Assembly: GCA_016649615.1 (NCBI GenBank)
Contig: JAENXK010000004.1
Location: 1-45,407 of the forward strand
From: Thermoleophilia bacterium
GTDB taxonomy: Bacteria; Actinomycetota; Thermoleophilia; Solirubrobacterales; 70-9
Direction of reading: 5' to 3'
DNA length: 45,407 nt
The position numbers and the translations under genes are program-made. The notes under the pieces are model-generated. The model had not been told where the DNA came from and ran no database searches. It worked only from the letters and a program-made list of their open reading frames with translations. How positions within the stretch are numbered: position 1 is the stretch's first letter; each line of letters begins with the position of its first letter. Shown piece after piece: positions 25,726 to 32,988 of the stretch.

Positions 25726-26460
25726 ATGCATTCACTCAACTTCCCCTCGATATCCGGCCCGCTGCGGATCGCCCTGGTCGCGGTGCTTGCCGCCGCCTGT
25801 GGCCTCGCATTCGCCCCGGCAGCTCATTCGGCCAGCGCCCTGACCATCTACAAGAACGACCTGCGCACCTCTGACGGTCGCGGAGATATCCGTCAGTACG
25901 GCAGCAAAGCCAATTGCGAGCGCGGCGGTTCAGATTCGGCCTTCCGGATCAAGGTGGGCAAAAAGACGAGGGACTGTTACTACTCGATCCCTGTGGTCGG
26001 ACGGGATCTTCAGGTTGCGGCGACCGCGCGCATATTCAAGTCGACGCCGAAGAAGGTGAAGCCCAAGGTATTCGCGGCCGTCAGCCTGCGGCAGGGCAAG
26101 AACGGCAGCCGCTATCAACTTTCCGTCTACCCGAGCGGGAACCGCTACCGGGTCACAAAAGTCTCAGGTAACGGCAACAAGAGGGTTCTCGCCGGCGGCA
26201 AGGCCGGCAAAGCAGTGAACGGCTTCGGTGAGGCAAACCGGCTGACGCTTCGGGCTTTCAACGACGTCAAGGGCCAGCCGGCCGGCTCGGCCAGGCTGCT
26301 GGCGATCGTCAACGGCAAGCGACTGGCCGTGATCAACGACCGTGAGGGCGGAAAGCTCGAAAGCCGGGACTCGACCTTCTCGATCGGCGCCGACCAGAAC
26401 GCGACCGGAGCCGGCGGCAGCTTCGTCAATCTGAAGCTGGGAGTGCCGGACCCGTTCTAG
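25726..26460 (+). CDS. Secreted protein with a lectin-like beta pattern, function unknown
   Basis: The 244 residues begin with a signal peptide (hydrophobic core IALVAVLAAACGLAFAP, cleavage probably after AHSA). The mature part alternates short beta strands and glycine turns, with blocks such as YQLSVYPSGNRYRV and VNGKRLAVIND, reminiscent of concanavalin-like/LamG folds. Two cysteines, in ANCERG and RDCYYS, may form a disulfide. No enzyme motif is seen. It lies between the divergent ecm and convergent small gene and is probably an independent leaderless transcript. Confidence 0.65.
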   Translation: MHSLNFPSISGPLRIALVAVLAAACGLAFAPAAHSASALTIYKNDLRTSDGRGDIRQYGSKANCERGGSDSAFRIKVGKKTRDCYYSIPVVGRDLQVAATARIFKSTPKKVKPKVFAAVSLRQGKNGSRYQLSVYPSGNRYRVTKVSGNGNKRVLAGGKAGKAVNGFGEANRLTLRAFNDVKGQPAGSARLLAIVNGKRLAVINDREGGKLESRDSTFSIGADQNATGAGGSFVNLKLGVPDPF

Positions 26461-26471
26461 AGATAGCTGGC

Positions 26472-26496
26472 GACGGGGCGGCTGCGCCGACCCGTC
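26472..26496. terminator. Hairpin between convergent genes
   Basis: GACGGG / CCCGTC flank a 13-base interior in the 34-base convergent gap, overlapping the stop codon of the minus-strand gene. Weak prediction without a T-run. Confidence 0.3.
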
Positions 26497-26788
26497 AGCC
26501 CGAGATGATCGGGGTATTCCAGACCGGCAGCAGCGGCTTGTCGTAGAGGTCGACGATTCCGGCGCGGTACTCGGAAATCTCATCCGAATACCAGTAGTCC
26601 TCGAAATCGCTCTTCCTGTTCCACACCGACAGCTGCCGGAACCGCAGGGGGTCATCATTCGACCGGTAGATCTGCCAGCTCTCGGCTCCGTACTCGGTCG
26701 CCTTGGCCGCGGCCGGGCCCCAGAGATCCAGCCAGCGCTGCGTCCGGTAGGGGGTCACGTGCCAGGAGATCTCGGAAATGTATGCCAT
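26495..26788 (-). CDS. Small dimeric alpha/beta-barrel-like protein
   Basis: From the ATG at 26788 the protein has 97 residues. A purine-rich GGAGAGGGAG stretch lies upstream; a longer reading would overlap ccr. The pattern (YISEISWHVTPYRTQRWLDLW, then a helix and SWQIYRSNDDPLRFRQLSVW, DFEDYWYSDEISEYR) resembles ferredoxin-like dimeric barrels such as ABM or EthD-type domains. It directly follows ccr by 22 bases, so it is probably co-transcribed. Its role beside ccr is unknown. Confidence 0.6.
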   Translation of the reverse strand: MAYISEISWHVTPYRTQRWLDLWGPAAAKATEYGAESWQIYRSNDDPLRFRQLSVWNRKSDFEDYWYSDEISEYRAGIVDLYDKPLLPVWNTPIISG

Positions 26789-26810
26789 GGAGGCTGCTCC
26801 CTCTCCTTGT

Positions 26811-28067
26811 TCAGGCGCCGACTTCGGCCCGGATCGCGCCCGGTCCCTCGGTCTCTCGCCCGTCGTCTTCGTCTTCGGCTCCGACCAGAATCGCAATCTT
26901 GCCGAGGTGCTGGTTCTCGTGAAGCATCTGGTGTGCTTCGGGGACCCCGTCGAACTCCATCGTCTTCCAGAGCACCGGCCGGATCTTGCCCTCGGCCATC
27001 AACTGGTTGGCCTTCATGCACTCGTAGGCATTGGCGAAGTGGGAACCGATGATCTGCTTCTGGCGCATCCAGAGGTACCGCACGTCGAAGTCGAGATTGT
27101 AGCCCGAGGTTGCGCCGCAGATCACTACTTTTCCGAACGGCTTGACCATGAACACCGAGGTCGGGAAGGTTGCCTGCCCGACATGCTCAAAGACCACATC
27201 CGGTGCGTCACCGAGGATCTCCTTGGCCCGCTTGGCGAATGCCCGCGACACCTTGAAACGCTCCTTTTCCTCTTCGGGCGTCTCGTTTCCGGTTCGCATC
27301 ATGCCCGAGAACTCGTTGCGGTTGATGTAGTCGACCGCGCCCAGCTTCTTGACCAGCTCGCCCTTTTCGTCGGAGGAGACCACTCCGACCGCGTTTGCCC
27401 CGGCCGCCTTGCAGAGCTGAACGGCGAACACGCCGAGCCCGCCGGCTGCGCCCCAGATCAGCACGTTGTGACCGGCCTGGATCCTGGCCTGGTCCATCAG
27501 CATCCGGTAGGCGGTGAAATAGGTCAGCCCGTAGGAAGACGCCTCGGCCCAGGAGAGGTTTCTGGGCCTGGGAAGCAGTTGCTGGGCCTGGACCTTGGTG
27601 AACTGGGCGAATGAGCCCCAGGTGGTCTCGTAGCCCCAGATCTTCTGACTGGGTGCCGCCATCGGGTCGAGGCCGTGGACTTCGACGTCCTCATACGAGG
27701 CCTGGTTGCAGTGGACCACGACCTCGTCACCGGGCTTCCATCTGGTCACACCGTCTCCGACCTTCCAGACGACGCCGGACGCGTCGGAGCCGCCGATGTG
27801 GTGTCCGTACTCGGGGTGATCGCCGTAACCGAAGACCGAAACCGGCTTGCCGAGAGCGGCCCAGACGTTGTTGAAATTGACCCCGGCGGCCATGACTCTG
27901 ACGATGACTTCGAAAGCGCCCGGTTCGGGGGTCTCGATTTCTTCGAGTTTGAAGGCCTCATTCGGCTCGCCCATCGTTTCGGGGCGGATAACCCAGGCAG
28001 CCATCTTCTCGGGGAGATCCCCCGGCTGCACATCGAGGCTGCTTACTTCAGCGAGGTCTACGGGCAC
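26811..28067 (-). CDS. ccr: Crotonyl-CoA carboxylase/reductase
   Basis: It reductively carboxylates crotonyl-CoA with NADPH and CO2 to ethylmalonyl-CoA, the hallmark step of the ethylmalonyl-CoA pathway. The 418 residues form a medium-chain dehydrogenase/reductase. Residues known to hold CO2 in this family can be located: Asn in GVNFNNVW (64/66), Tyr146-Glu147 in IWGYETTWGSFAQF and His343 in IIGSHFAN. The NADPH loop is WGAAGGLGVFA (about 206-215). These support true carboxylating activity rather than a plain enoyl reductase. The start is GTG at 28067 with a GAGAGGA ribosome site. It is followed by a small barrel-like gene. Confidence 0.92.
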   Translation of the reverse strand: MPVDLAEVSSLDVQPGDLPEKMAAWVIRPETMGEPNEAFKLEEIETPEPGAFEVIVRVMAAGVNFNNVWAALGKPVSVFGYGDHPEYGHHIGGSDASGVVWKVGDGVTRWKPGDEVVVHCNQASYEDVEVHGLDPMAAPSQKIWGYETTWGSFAQFTKVQAQQLLPRPRNLSWAEASSYGLTYFTAYRMLMDQARIQAGHNVLIWGAAGGLGVFAVQLCKAAGANAVGVVSSDEKGELVKKLGAVDYINRNEFSGMMRTGNETPEEEKERFKVSRAFAKRAKEILGDAPDVVFEHVGQATFPTSVFMVKPFGKVVICGATSGYNLDFDVRYLWMRQKQIIGSHFANAYECMKANQLMAEGKIRPVLWKTMEFDGVPEAHQMLHENQHLGKIAILVGAEDEDDGRETEGPGAIRAEVGA

Positions 28068-28108
28068 TTAGTTCCTCTCGGGTCAGGTCGTGGTGGAAAC
28101 GTGCGGTC

Positions 28109-28114
28109 ATCCTA
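28109..28114 (-). promoter_or_regulatory. -10 box TAGGAT of ccr
   Basis: TAGGAT on the minus strand, 41 bases upstream of the GTG, gives a short leader with its own ribosome site. This differs from the leaderless genes nearby. No clear -35 box is seen. Confidence 0.4.
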
Positions 28115-28160
28115 CATTCGCGGACCGGAAAACGACTGCTGCACCCCCGGTGCGATCCGG

Positions 28161-28184
28161 AGCGGGCGCCTCCGGCGCCCCGCT
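28161..28184 (-). terminator. Hairpin terminator after the lipoprotein gene
   Basis: AGCGGGCGCC / GGCGCCCCGCT pair with one bulged base around a TCC loop, directly after the lipoprotein stop. There is no T-run on either strand, but the stem is strong and would insulate ccr from the upstream gene. Confidence 0.5.
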
Positions 28185-28185
28185 G

Positions 28186-28653
28186 CTACGGCGTCAGCAG
28201 GTCGCCCGATGACGAGACCCGGCTCGGTCCGACCAGCAGCCGGGCGGTACCCCGGCTCAGATTCGAGCTGAGGCGGTAGATCCCGGTGGGGAGACCGGCG
28301 GTGAACGAGCCCGACCCGTTGGCGAAGAGCGGCTCGACCCTGCGGATCGGACCCGCCAGAAGGAGTCGCCCGCGGACCGAGGTCGCGTTCGCCAGAGCGA
28401 ACTTCACGTCGAGCGGCACACCGCGTTCCGCCTGGTTCTGGGGGGCGGTCCGGTTCTGGTTGATGTTCGGCTGGCGCTCGAGGGGGAGACCGACCGCCTC
28501 GGGTTCGACTTCGACGCCCTTGGCGGTGACCGCGACGCTGATGACGGTCGGGATCGGCTGCCTGGGATCATTTTCGTGGCTCTTGGCAGAGCACCCGGAA
28601 AACAGCGCGGTAGCCGCGAACAGTGCAGCGAGACAGGACGAGATTCCCCTCAC
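28186..28653 (-). CDS. Putative lipoprotein, function unknown
   Basis: The 155 residues start with a signal peptide ending in the lipobox FSGC (Cys21). The mature part has a proline- and asparagine-rich segment and then a beta-rich region (GRLLLAGPIRRVEPLF, GIYRLSSNLSRGTARLLVGPS). No known domain is recognised. The start is GTG, and a TAGATT box ends 7 bases upstream. It ends beside a strong hairpin. Confidence 0.65.
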   Translation of the reverse strand: MRGISSCLAALFAATALFSGCSAKSHENDPRQPIPTVISVAVTAKGVEVEPEAVGLPLERQPNINQNRTAPQNQAERGVPLDVKFALANATSVRGRLLLAGPIRRVEPLFANGSGSFTAGLPTGIYRLSSNLSRGTARLLVGPSRVSSSGDLLTP

Positions 28654-28660
28654 GACCCGG

Positions 28661-28666
28661 AATCTA
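28661..28666 (-). promoter_or_regulatory. -10 box TAGATT of the lipoprotein gene
   Basis: On the minus strand TAGATT ends 7 bases before the GTG start, matching the leaderless pattern. Confidence 0.5.
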
Positions 28667-28681
28667 TCCGACTCGGGGGCG

Positions 28682-29713
28682 TCAACCCATCCAGACTGAC
28701 TTGCGCCGGCCGACCATCTGGTCGAGCTCGATCTGGATGTCGGCCCGGATTCGCTCGGAGATCTCCTGGATCTCGGCCGGGTCCGAGGCCGTTTCGGGCG
28801 GATATCCGCTCAAGTCAACCGGCTTGAGAAAGCGGATTTTGAACTTGGCCGGCATGTACATCATTGCCGCAGCAAGCCCGAATAGCGGAAAGGTCGGAGT
28901 GAGCGGAAAATAAAGCAGGCCGGAGAGCTTCTGCAGGAGGCTCAGGTGGGCGAAAATCGGCATCGCTTCTTCACCACCCACCAGTGCGACCGGCACGATC
29001 GGGACCTTTGCCCGGAGCGCCGTGCGGACGAATCCGCCGCGCCCGAACCGCCGGAGCCGGTAGCGCTGCCAGTAGAGCTTGCGGGACCCCTTCTGGCCTT
29101 CCGGCATGACTACCGCCAGTCGGCCCTCGTCGCTGAGCAGGCGCTGGGCGTTGTCCCGGTGGGCCGGCACCACCCCCATCTTGTTGACCACCATCGATAC
29201 TCCCGGGAAGCCCTTGAACCAGTGTTCGCCGAGCATGTAAAGGGGGCGGGGGTTGGGGTGCTCGTTGCGGATCGCCTGCATGATCATCGGGCCGTCGGGC
29301 GGCAGCGCCCCGGAGTGATTGGAGACCAGCAGTGCCCCGCCATGGCCGGGAACGTTCTCGATCCCTTCGGTCTCGACCCGGAACCAGTAGCGGTAGTAGA
29401 AATTGAGCAGGGGGTCAAGCAGGGAGACAAATGCCTCCGATCGCCCCCAGTCGTCGAGGGAGCGGCCGTCTTCGGCCGCGGGGAGAAGATCCCGGAGGTC
29501 TCGCAGCTGGGCTTCGGCTGCGGCCAGCTCCTGAGCAGACGGAACCGGGTCGGTCTCGGCGACGTAAGGATCGGACCTGGGATCCCAGGGGGGGATCGGC
29601 TCGGGGGGAGACGCTTCCGCATCGCCGCCAGTCTCCGGTTTCGGCGTTCCACCGAAAAGCGGGCTGTCCGAGCCGAGTGGTGACCCGCCGAGTCCCTGGT
29701 GACGGGAACTCAT
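28682..29713 (-). CDS. PlsC-like lysophospholipid acyltransferase
   Basis: The 343 residues begin with about 100 residues of a low-complexity Pro/Gly/Asp-rich leader. The glycerolipid acyltransferase domain follows: catalytic LLVSNHSGALPPDGP (HxxxxxD variant: His then Asp), the acceptor-binding region GVVPAHRDN and VMPEGQKGSRK. The product should be a membrane-associated acyltransferase acting on a lysophospholipid or glycolipid; the acceptor is not known. The ATG overlaps the stop of the preceding ygfZ-like gene (ATGA), so they form an operon. Confidence 0.8.
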   Translation of the reverse strand: MSSRHQGLGGSPLGSDSPLFGGTPKPETGGDAEASPPEPIPPWDPRSDPYVAETDPVPSAQELAAAEAQLRDLRDLLPAAEDGRSLDDWGRSEAFVSLLDPLLNFYYRYWFRVETEGIENVPGHGGALLVSNHSGALPPDGPMIMQAIRNEHPNPRPLYMLGEHWFKGFPGVSMVVNKMGVVPAHRDNAQRLLSDEGRLAVVMPEGQKGSRKLYWQRYRLRRFGRGGFVRTALRAKVPIVPVALVGGEEAMPIFAHLSLLQKLSGLLYFPLTPTFPLFGLAAAMMYMPAKFKIRFLKPVDLSGYPPETASDPAEIQEISERIRADIQIELDQMVGRRKSVWMG

Positions 29714-30714
29714 TCGTGTGACCCCTTCTCAAACGGGAGCCCGGCAACCTCGGCCGGTACCTCTCCTGTGGCGGTCTCAATGGTCACGATGTCGCCCGGT
29801 TCGGCCTCTTTGCGCAGGATCGCCAGCCCAATTCGGCCGAAAGCCGGTGATACGACCGCGGTACCGACCGAGCCCAGTTCGCGCTCGGAATTGCTGACCG
29901 TATCTCCGCGTCCGACGGGGCCTGAAAAGCGGAGGCCGCGCAGGTGGCGATTGGGCCGGCCCCTGTAGTGGAGGCGGGCGACCGGTTCCTGGCCGATATA
30001 GCAGCCCTTGTTGAAATCGACGGCACGCTCGACTATGCCTGCCTCCGCCGGCATGGTCGCTTCGCTCATTTCGATTCCGTAGCGGGGCCGGCCCGATTCG
30101 ACCCGGAGAATCTCGGCCGCCGCCGGCGTGACCGGAACTGCGCCCCGCCTCGTCAGCTCGGCCACTACTTCCCCACGGTCTCCGGAATCACAGATCACAT
30201 CCTGGCCCAGGTCGGTGCCCGCGACCAGGCAGCTCGCGCCGGCCAGGGAGAGGTCGGCGAAGTCGTGTTCCCCGCCGGGGGTGAGGCCCGTCACCTCGGG
30301 AGATCCGGGTCCGATCAGCGAGACGATCGATCGCTCTGACGAGGTGACCTCCACCTCCCGGCCGATCTTGTAGGTGGTCAGATGCCTGATCGCCCGCGGG
30401 GCCGAACCGGTGCCCGCGTCAAGCCAGAATTCGTCCTCGGCGATCCGGAGAAGACGGAGGTCCGTCTGGATGTGGCCCTTCCGGTCGAGCAGGGCGGCAT
30501 AGCCACCGCTGCCCGGCTCCAGCGTCTCGGTTTCGTTTGTGATCTGCCCCTGGAGGAATTCCGCGGCCTCGGGACCCTTTACCGTGAAAGTTGTCCGGTC
30601 CGTTTCCTCCAGCAGGCCGCAGGCTTCGCGCATCTCCCGGTACTCGGCATCGAGATCGGGACGGACGTTCTCCGACTCGCTCTGCTCAGTGCCGGGTTTG
30701 ATCTTCGGGCTCAT
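29710..30714 (-). CDS. YgfZ/GcvT-like folate-binding protein
   Basis: The 334 residues match the YgfZ (CAF17-like) family. An N-terminal GcvT-like domain has TDRTTFTVKGPEAAEFLQGQ, and the family signature NKGCYIGQEPVAR carries its conserved Cys. YgfZ proteins support repair or maturation of some Fe-S enzymes using tetrahydrofolate. Radical-SAM FbiC and the ferredoxin encoded in this window would be possible beneficiaries, which is inference. It is the first gene of the unit with the acyltransferase. A TAGAAT box lies 6 bases before the ATG. Confidence 0.85.
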   Translation of the reverse strand: MSPKIKPGTEQSESENVRPDLDAEYREMREACGLLEETDRTTFTVKGPEAAEFLQGQITNETETLEPGSGGYAALLDRKGHIQTDLRLLRIAEDEFWLDAGTGSAPRAIRHLTTYKIGREVEVTSSERSIVSLIGPGSPEVTGLTPGGEHDFADLSLAGASCLVAGTDLGQDVICDSGDRGEVVAELTRRGAVPVTPAAAEILRVESGRPRYGIEMSEATMPAEAGIVERAVDFNKGCYIGQEPVARLHYRGRPNRHLRGLRFSGPVGRGDTVSNSERELGSVGTAVVSPAFGRIGLAILRKEAEPGDIVTIETATGEVPAEVAGLPFEKGSHE

Positions 30715-30720
30715 GGGACG

Positions 30721-30747
30721 ATTCTAGAAGAGGAGGAGCGGTAGGCT
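30721..30747. promoter_or_regulatory. Pair of divergent leaderless -10 boxes
   Basis: TAGAAT on the minus strand (30721-30726) ends 6 bases before the ygfZ-like ATG. TAGGCT on the plus strand (30742-30747) ends 6 bases before the ATG at 30754. The two -10 boxes are only 15 bases apart, so the polymerases must compete or alternate. Confidence 0.55.
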
Positions 30748-30753
30748 TGCCGC

Positions 30754-31116
30754 ATGCCGCTGACCGACGACTTTCAGGACGTGCTCGATTCGCTCCCTGA
30801 GGACTGGACCGACCTCGAGTTCGACCTTCGGATCGACGACGAGTCGCGCTACATCGACGCGGCGGTGGAGCTGACCCGGATCAACGCCCAGCCCTACTCC
30901 CGGGCCGACTGGCACTGGCGAATTCCGGTCGCCCACCATTTCGGAAAGGCCGCCGCCGCCCAGACCGTGCTCGGCGTCATGAACCGGCTGGACGCCGGAG
31001 GCTACTCCGGCGAGATTCAGCTGCGCGAAGTGCGGGAGGGACGTTCCGAAGTGGTCCAGATGTGGGGCCGCCCGGAGAGCGTTCGCGAAGAGTTTCGCAA
31101 GCGCCGCTCGATCTGA
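30754..31116 (+). CDS. Conserved hypothetical small acidic protein
   Basis: The 120 residues start MPLTDDFQDVLDSLPEDWTDLEFDL and continue with an IDAAVELTRINAQPYSRADWHWRIPVAHHFGKAAA core. The C-terminus is basic (EEFRKRRSI). No domain is recognised; similar proteins are known in actinobacteria as hypothetical. It is leaderless by the TAGGCT box, divergent from ygfZ, and followed 6 bases later by the receiver-like gene, so the two probably form a unit. Confidence 0.65.
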   Translation: MPLTDDFQDVLDSLPEDWTDLEFDLRIDDESRYIDAAVELTRINAQPYSRADWHWRIPVAHHFGKAAAAQTVLGVMNRLDAGGYSGEIQLREVREGRSEVVQMWGRPESVREEFRKRRSI

Positions 31117-31122
31117 GCCAGG

Positions 31123-31443
31123 GTGGCGCGAGTACTTGCCTGCGTAGCCGATCTGATGCTGGCCAGCCGGGTCAGCGAGTCGCTCGGTTCGGCAGGCCAT
31201 CAGGTCGTGGTCACGGCCGCCCCCCCGGAAGCGACCGACTGCGACCTGGTCGTCTGTGATCTCGAGACCTGCGATCCGGCGGCAGTAGCCGGGCTCGGGC
31301 CTCCGGCGATCGGCTTTTACTCCCATCTCGACACCGGGACCCGCGAGCGGGCGACCTCGGCCGGGGTCGACCTGGTGATCCCCCGCTCGAGAATGGCCCG
31401 CGAGCTGCCGGCCCTGGTCGACCGGATGCTCGGTCAACGTTGA
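31123..31443 (+). CDS. Receiver-like (CheY-fold) small protein, probably degenerate
   Basis: The 106 residues follow the alternating strand-helix order of a response-regulator receiver domain: MARVLACVADLML, DCDLVVCDLETCDP, PAIGFYSHLD and AGVDLVIPRSRM. The position of the phosphate-accepting Asp may be the one in VVCDLE. The N-terminal acidic pair is reduced to one Asp, and the usual Lys before the last turn is absent (VIPRS). A phosphorylation-independent pseudo-receiver is likely. The start is GTG, coupled to the preceding gene with a 6-base gap. Confidence in the fold is moderate. Confidence 0.5.
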   Translation: MARVLACVADLMLASRVSESLGSAGHQVVVTAAPPEATDCDLVVCDLETCDPAAVAGLGPPAIGFYSHLDTGTRERATSAGVDLVIPRSRMARELPALVDRMLGQR

Positions 31444-31489
31444 GCGCGTTCGGCGTGCCCGGCCGATAGACTCGCGGCCGCACGGAGAC

Positions 31490-31524
31490 CCTGACGGGTC
31501 AGGATCGGGCGGGACGGCTAGACT
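31490..31524 (+). promoter_or_regulatory. Promoter with an inverted repeat upstream of the aquaporin gene
   Basis: A perfect inverted repeat CCTGAC-GG-GTCAGG (31490-31503) lies about 15 bases upstream of a TAGACT -10-like box (31519-31524). It covers the expected -35 area and is a candidate operator. The leader then holds a small hairpin CCGGC/GCCGG (31533-31547). Confidence 0.4.
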
Positions 31525-31583
31525 TCGCCCGCCCGGCCGAATGCCGGCAGGTACTAATCGACAAGCCACGGAGGTTGGATTTC

Positions 31584-32315
31584 ATGCAAGAACGCGGTCT
31601 CGCCGCATATATCGCCGAACTGGTCGGGACTCTGTTCCTGGTCTTTTTCATCACTGCGGTAGGTGTTCTCTACATCTCGGTTGGAGATTCCGCGCAGTTC
31701 GGATCCGACTATGCCGTTCTCGGTCTGGTCTATGGCTTCATCCTCATGGTCCTGATAATCGGGATCGGCATGGCCAGCGGCGGTCACTTCAACCCCGCGA
31801 TCACCCTCGGAGCGGCGATGATGAAGAAGATCGCGCCGGTCGACGCGGCGATCTACATGCTGGCCCAGCTCTCCGGCGGTGTGCTCGGCGCGCTGCTGAC
31901 CAAGGGACTGCTGGAGGATGAGGGTCGCGCCTCCAACTGGGGCGCGGCTACGGTCAGCCCACTTCTGGGCGGGGCCTCCCAAGGGGCCATCGTGGAGGGC
32001 CTCGGCACGTTCCTGCTGGTGCTGACCGTGCTTGCTGTGGCACTCGGGATAAAGGCGAAGAAGGAATGGGCCCCGCTGGCGATCGGTCTCACCTTCGCTG
32101 CGATCGGCATGGTCTTCGGGCCGCTCACCGGCGCCTCGGTCAACCCGGCACGCTGGTTCGGACCGGCTCTGGTCGCAACCGACTTCTCCGATGCCTGGGT
32201 GTACATCATCGGCCCGATCGTCGGCTCGCTGCTGGCGTTCCTGTTCTACAAGTTCGTGATTGCGAAGGGTGATGCCGAGGAAGAGACCTCGGTCGCGCCC
32301 GGCACGCAGAACTAG
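31584..32315 (+). CDS. MIP-family aquaporin
   Basis: The 243 residues carry the six-helix MIP fold with both half-helix motifs: SGGHFNPAITLG in the first repeat and GASVNPARWFGPAL in the second. The Arg after the second NPA and the overall length suit water-selective AqpZ-like channels more than glycerol facilitators, though selectivity is uncertain. The ATG at 31584 has a GGAGG ribosome site at 31570-31574 (9-base spacing). An in-frame TTG nine bases earlier is less likely. A strong hairpin follows the gene. Confidence 0.9.
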   Translation: MQERGLAAYIAELVGTLFLVFFITAVGVLYISVGDSAQFGSDYAVLGLVYGFILMVLIIGIGMASGGHFNPAITLGAAMMKKIAPVDAAIYMLAQLSGGVLGALLTKGLLEDEGRASNWGAATVSPLLGGASQGAIVEGLGTFLLVLTVLAVALGIKAKKEWAPLAIGLTFAAIGMVFGPLTGASVNPARWFGPALVATDFSDAWVYIIGPIVGSLLAFLFYKFVIAKGDAEEETSVAPGTQN

Positions 32316-32355
32316 CTCAATCGCCGCCGAACCTCTCGGCGGTGCGCGCAGTGAC

Positions 32356-32381
32356 CGGAGGGCCCCGTACGGGGCCCTCCG
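32356..32381. terminator. Strong hairpin between convergent genes
   Basis: An 11-bp perfect stem (C plus GGAGGGCCCC / GGGGCCCTCC plus G) has a GTAC loop. It lies about 40 bases after the aquaporin stop and faces the broken HEAT-like gene. It lacks a T-run but is very stable. Confidence 0.6.
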
Positions 32382-32441
32382 CCGCTTAACGAGGCCCCGG
32401 TGATCCGCCGGGACCGCCGCTCCCGGCGATGCCACGACGAT

Positions 32442-32975
32442 TCAGGACACATCGATGAGGCCGGCCCGGAGCCGGGCGGCACGCCGGGCCACTGATTTCC
32501 GCCTGTCCTGGGTGAGGCGAACGAGTTCGGGAATCAGCCACCCGGCCAGGTCGGGATCCGTGGCCGACCACTCGGCCAGGATCGTCATCGAAGTGTTGAG
32601 CACGATCCAGTCATCGGACTCGGCCAGGTAGCCCTTCACGAGTGCGGTCGCACGGTCGCGCTGCCCGGTTTCGAGCCGTTGCCGAAGGTGCTGGAGGATC
32701 TGGGCCTAGTGCCACTGGACCGACGGCTGGTCGATCGATCCGATTTCCGTGAGGATCGTTTCAGCGTACGGCTCGAGCCACTGCGGGCGCTCGCGGCAGA
32801 CTTTCTCGAGCGCGTCGCCGGCCCGCATCCGCACCAGCTCGTCGGGAGATTCGAGGGTCGCAAAGAGCTCCTCAACCCGACCCGGGTCGGCCAGAACCTC
32901 GCCTATGACCTCGTCGGTCCGGCCCAGGGAATTGTGATGGCCGCCGCTGAGGACCTCTGCAAACGGCTCGCTCAT
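32442..32975 (-). pseudogene. HEAT-repeat-like gene interrupted by an in-frame TAG
   Basis: One frame runs from the ATG at 32975 to the stop at 32442 and would give 177 residues of helical HEAT-like repeats. Segments include DPGRVEELFATLESPDELVRMRAGDALEKV and, further on, WIVLNTSMTILAEWSATDPDLAGWLIPELVRL. A TAG at 32706-32708 splits it after SVQWH; the frame continues directly with AQILQHL. HEAT consensus would place a hydrophobic residue there, so one base change (for example TTG to TAG) explains it. Readthrough or a sequencing error is possible. The function is unknown; such proteins are protein-binding scaffolds. Confidence 0.7.
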
Positions 32976-32988
32976 CCGGCCTCCGCGG

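Noticed and set aside
25452-25735. Small open frames on both strands between ecm and the secreted-protein gene
   Set aside because: Arg/Pro-rich composition typical of shadow frames in GC-rich DNA, overlapping promoters, and no recognisable domain.
24297-25874. 525-codon plus-strand open frame opposite ecm
   Set aside because: It lies antisense to a fully conserved B12 mutase and has no domain; long antisense frames are expected at this GC content.
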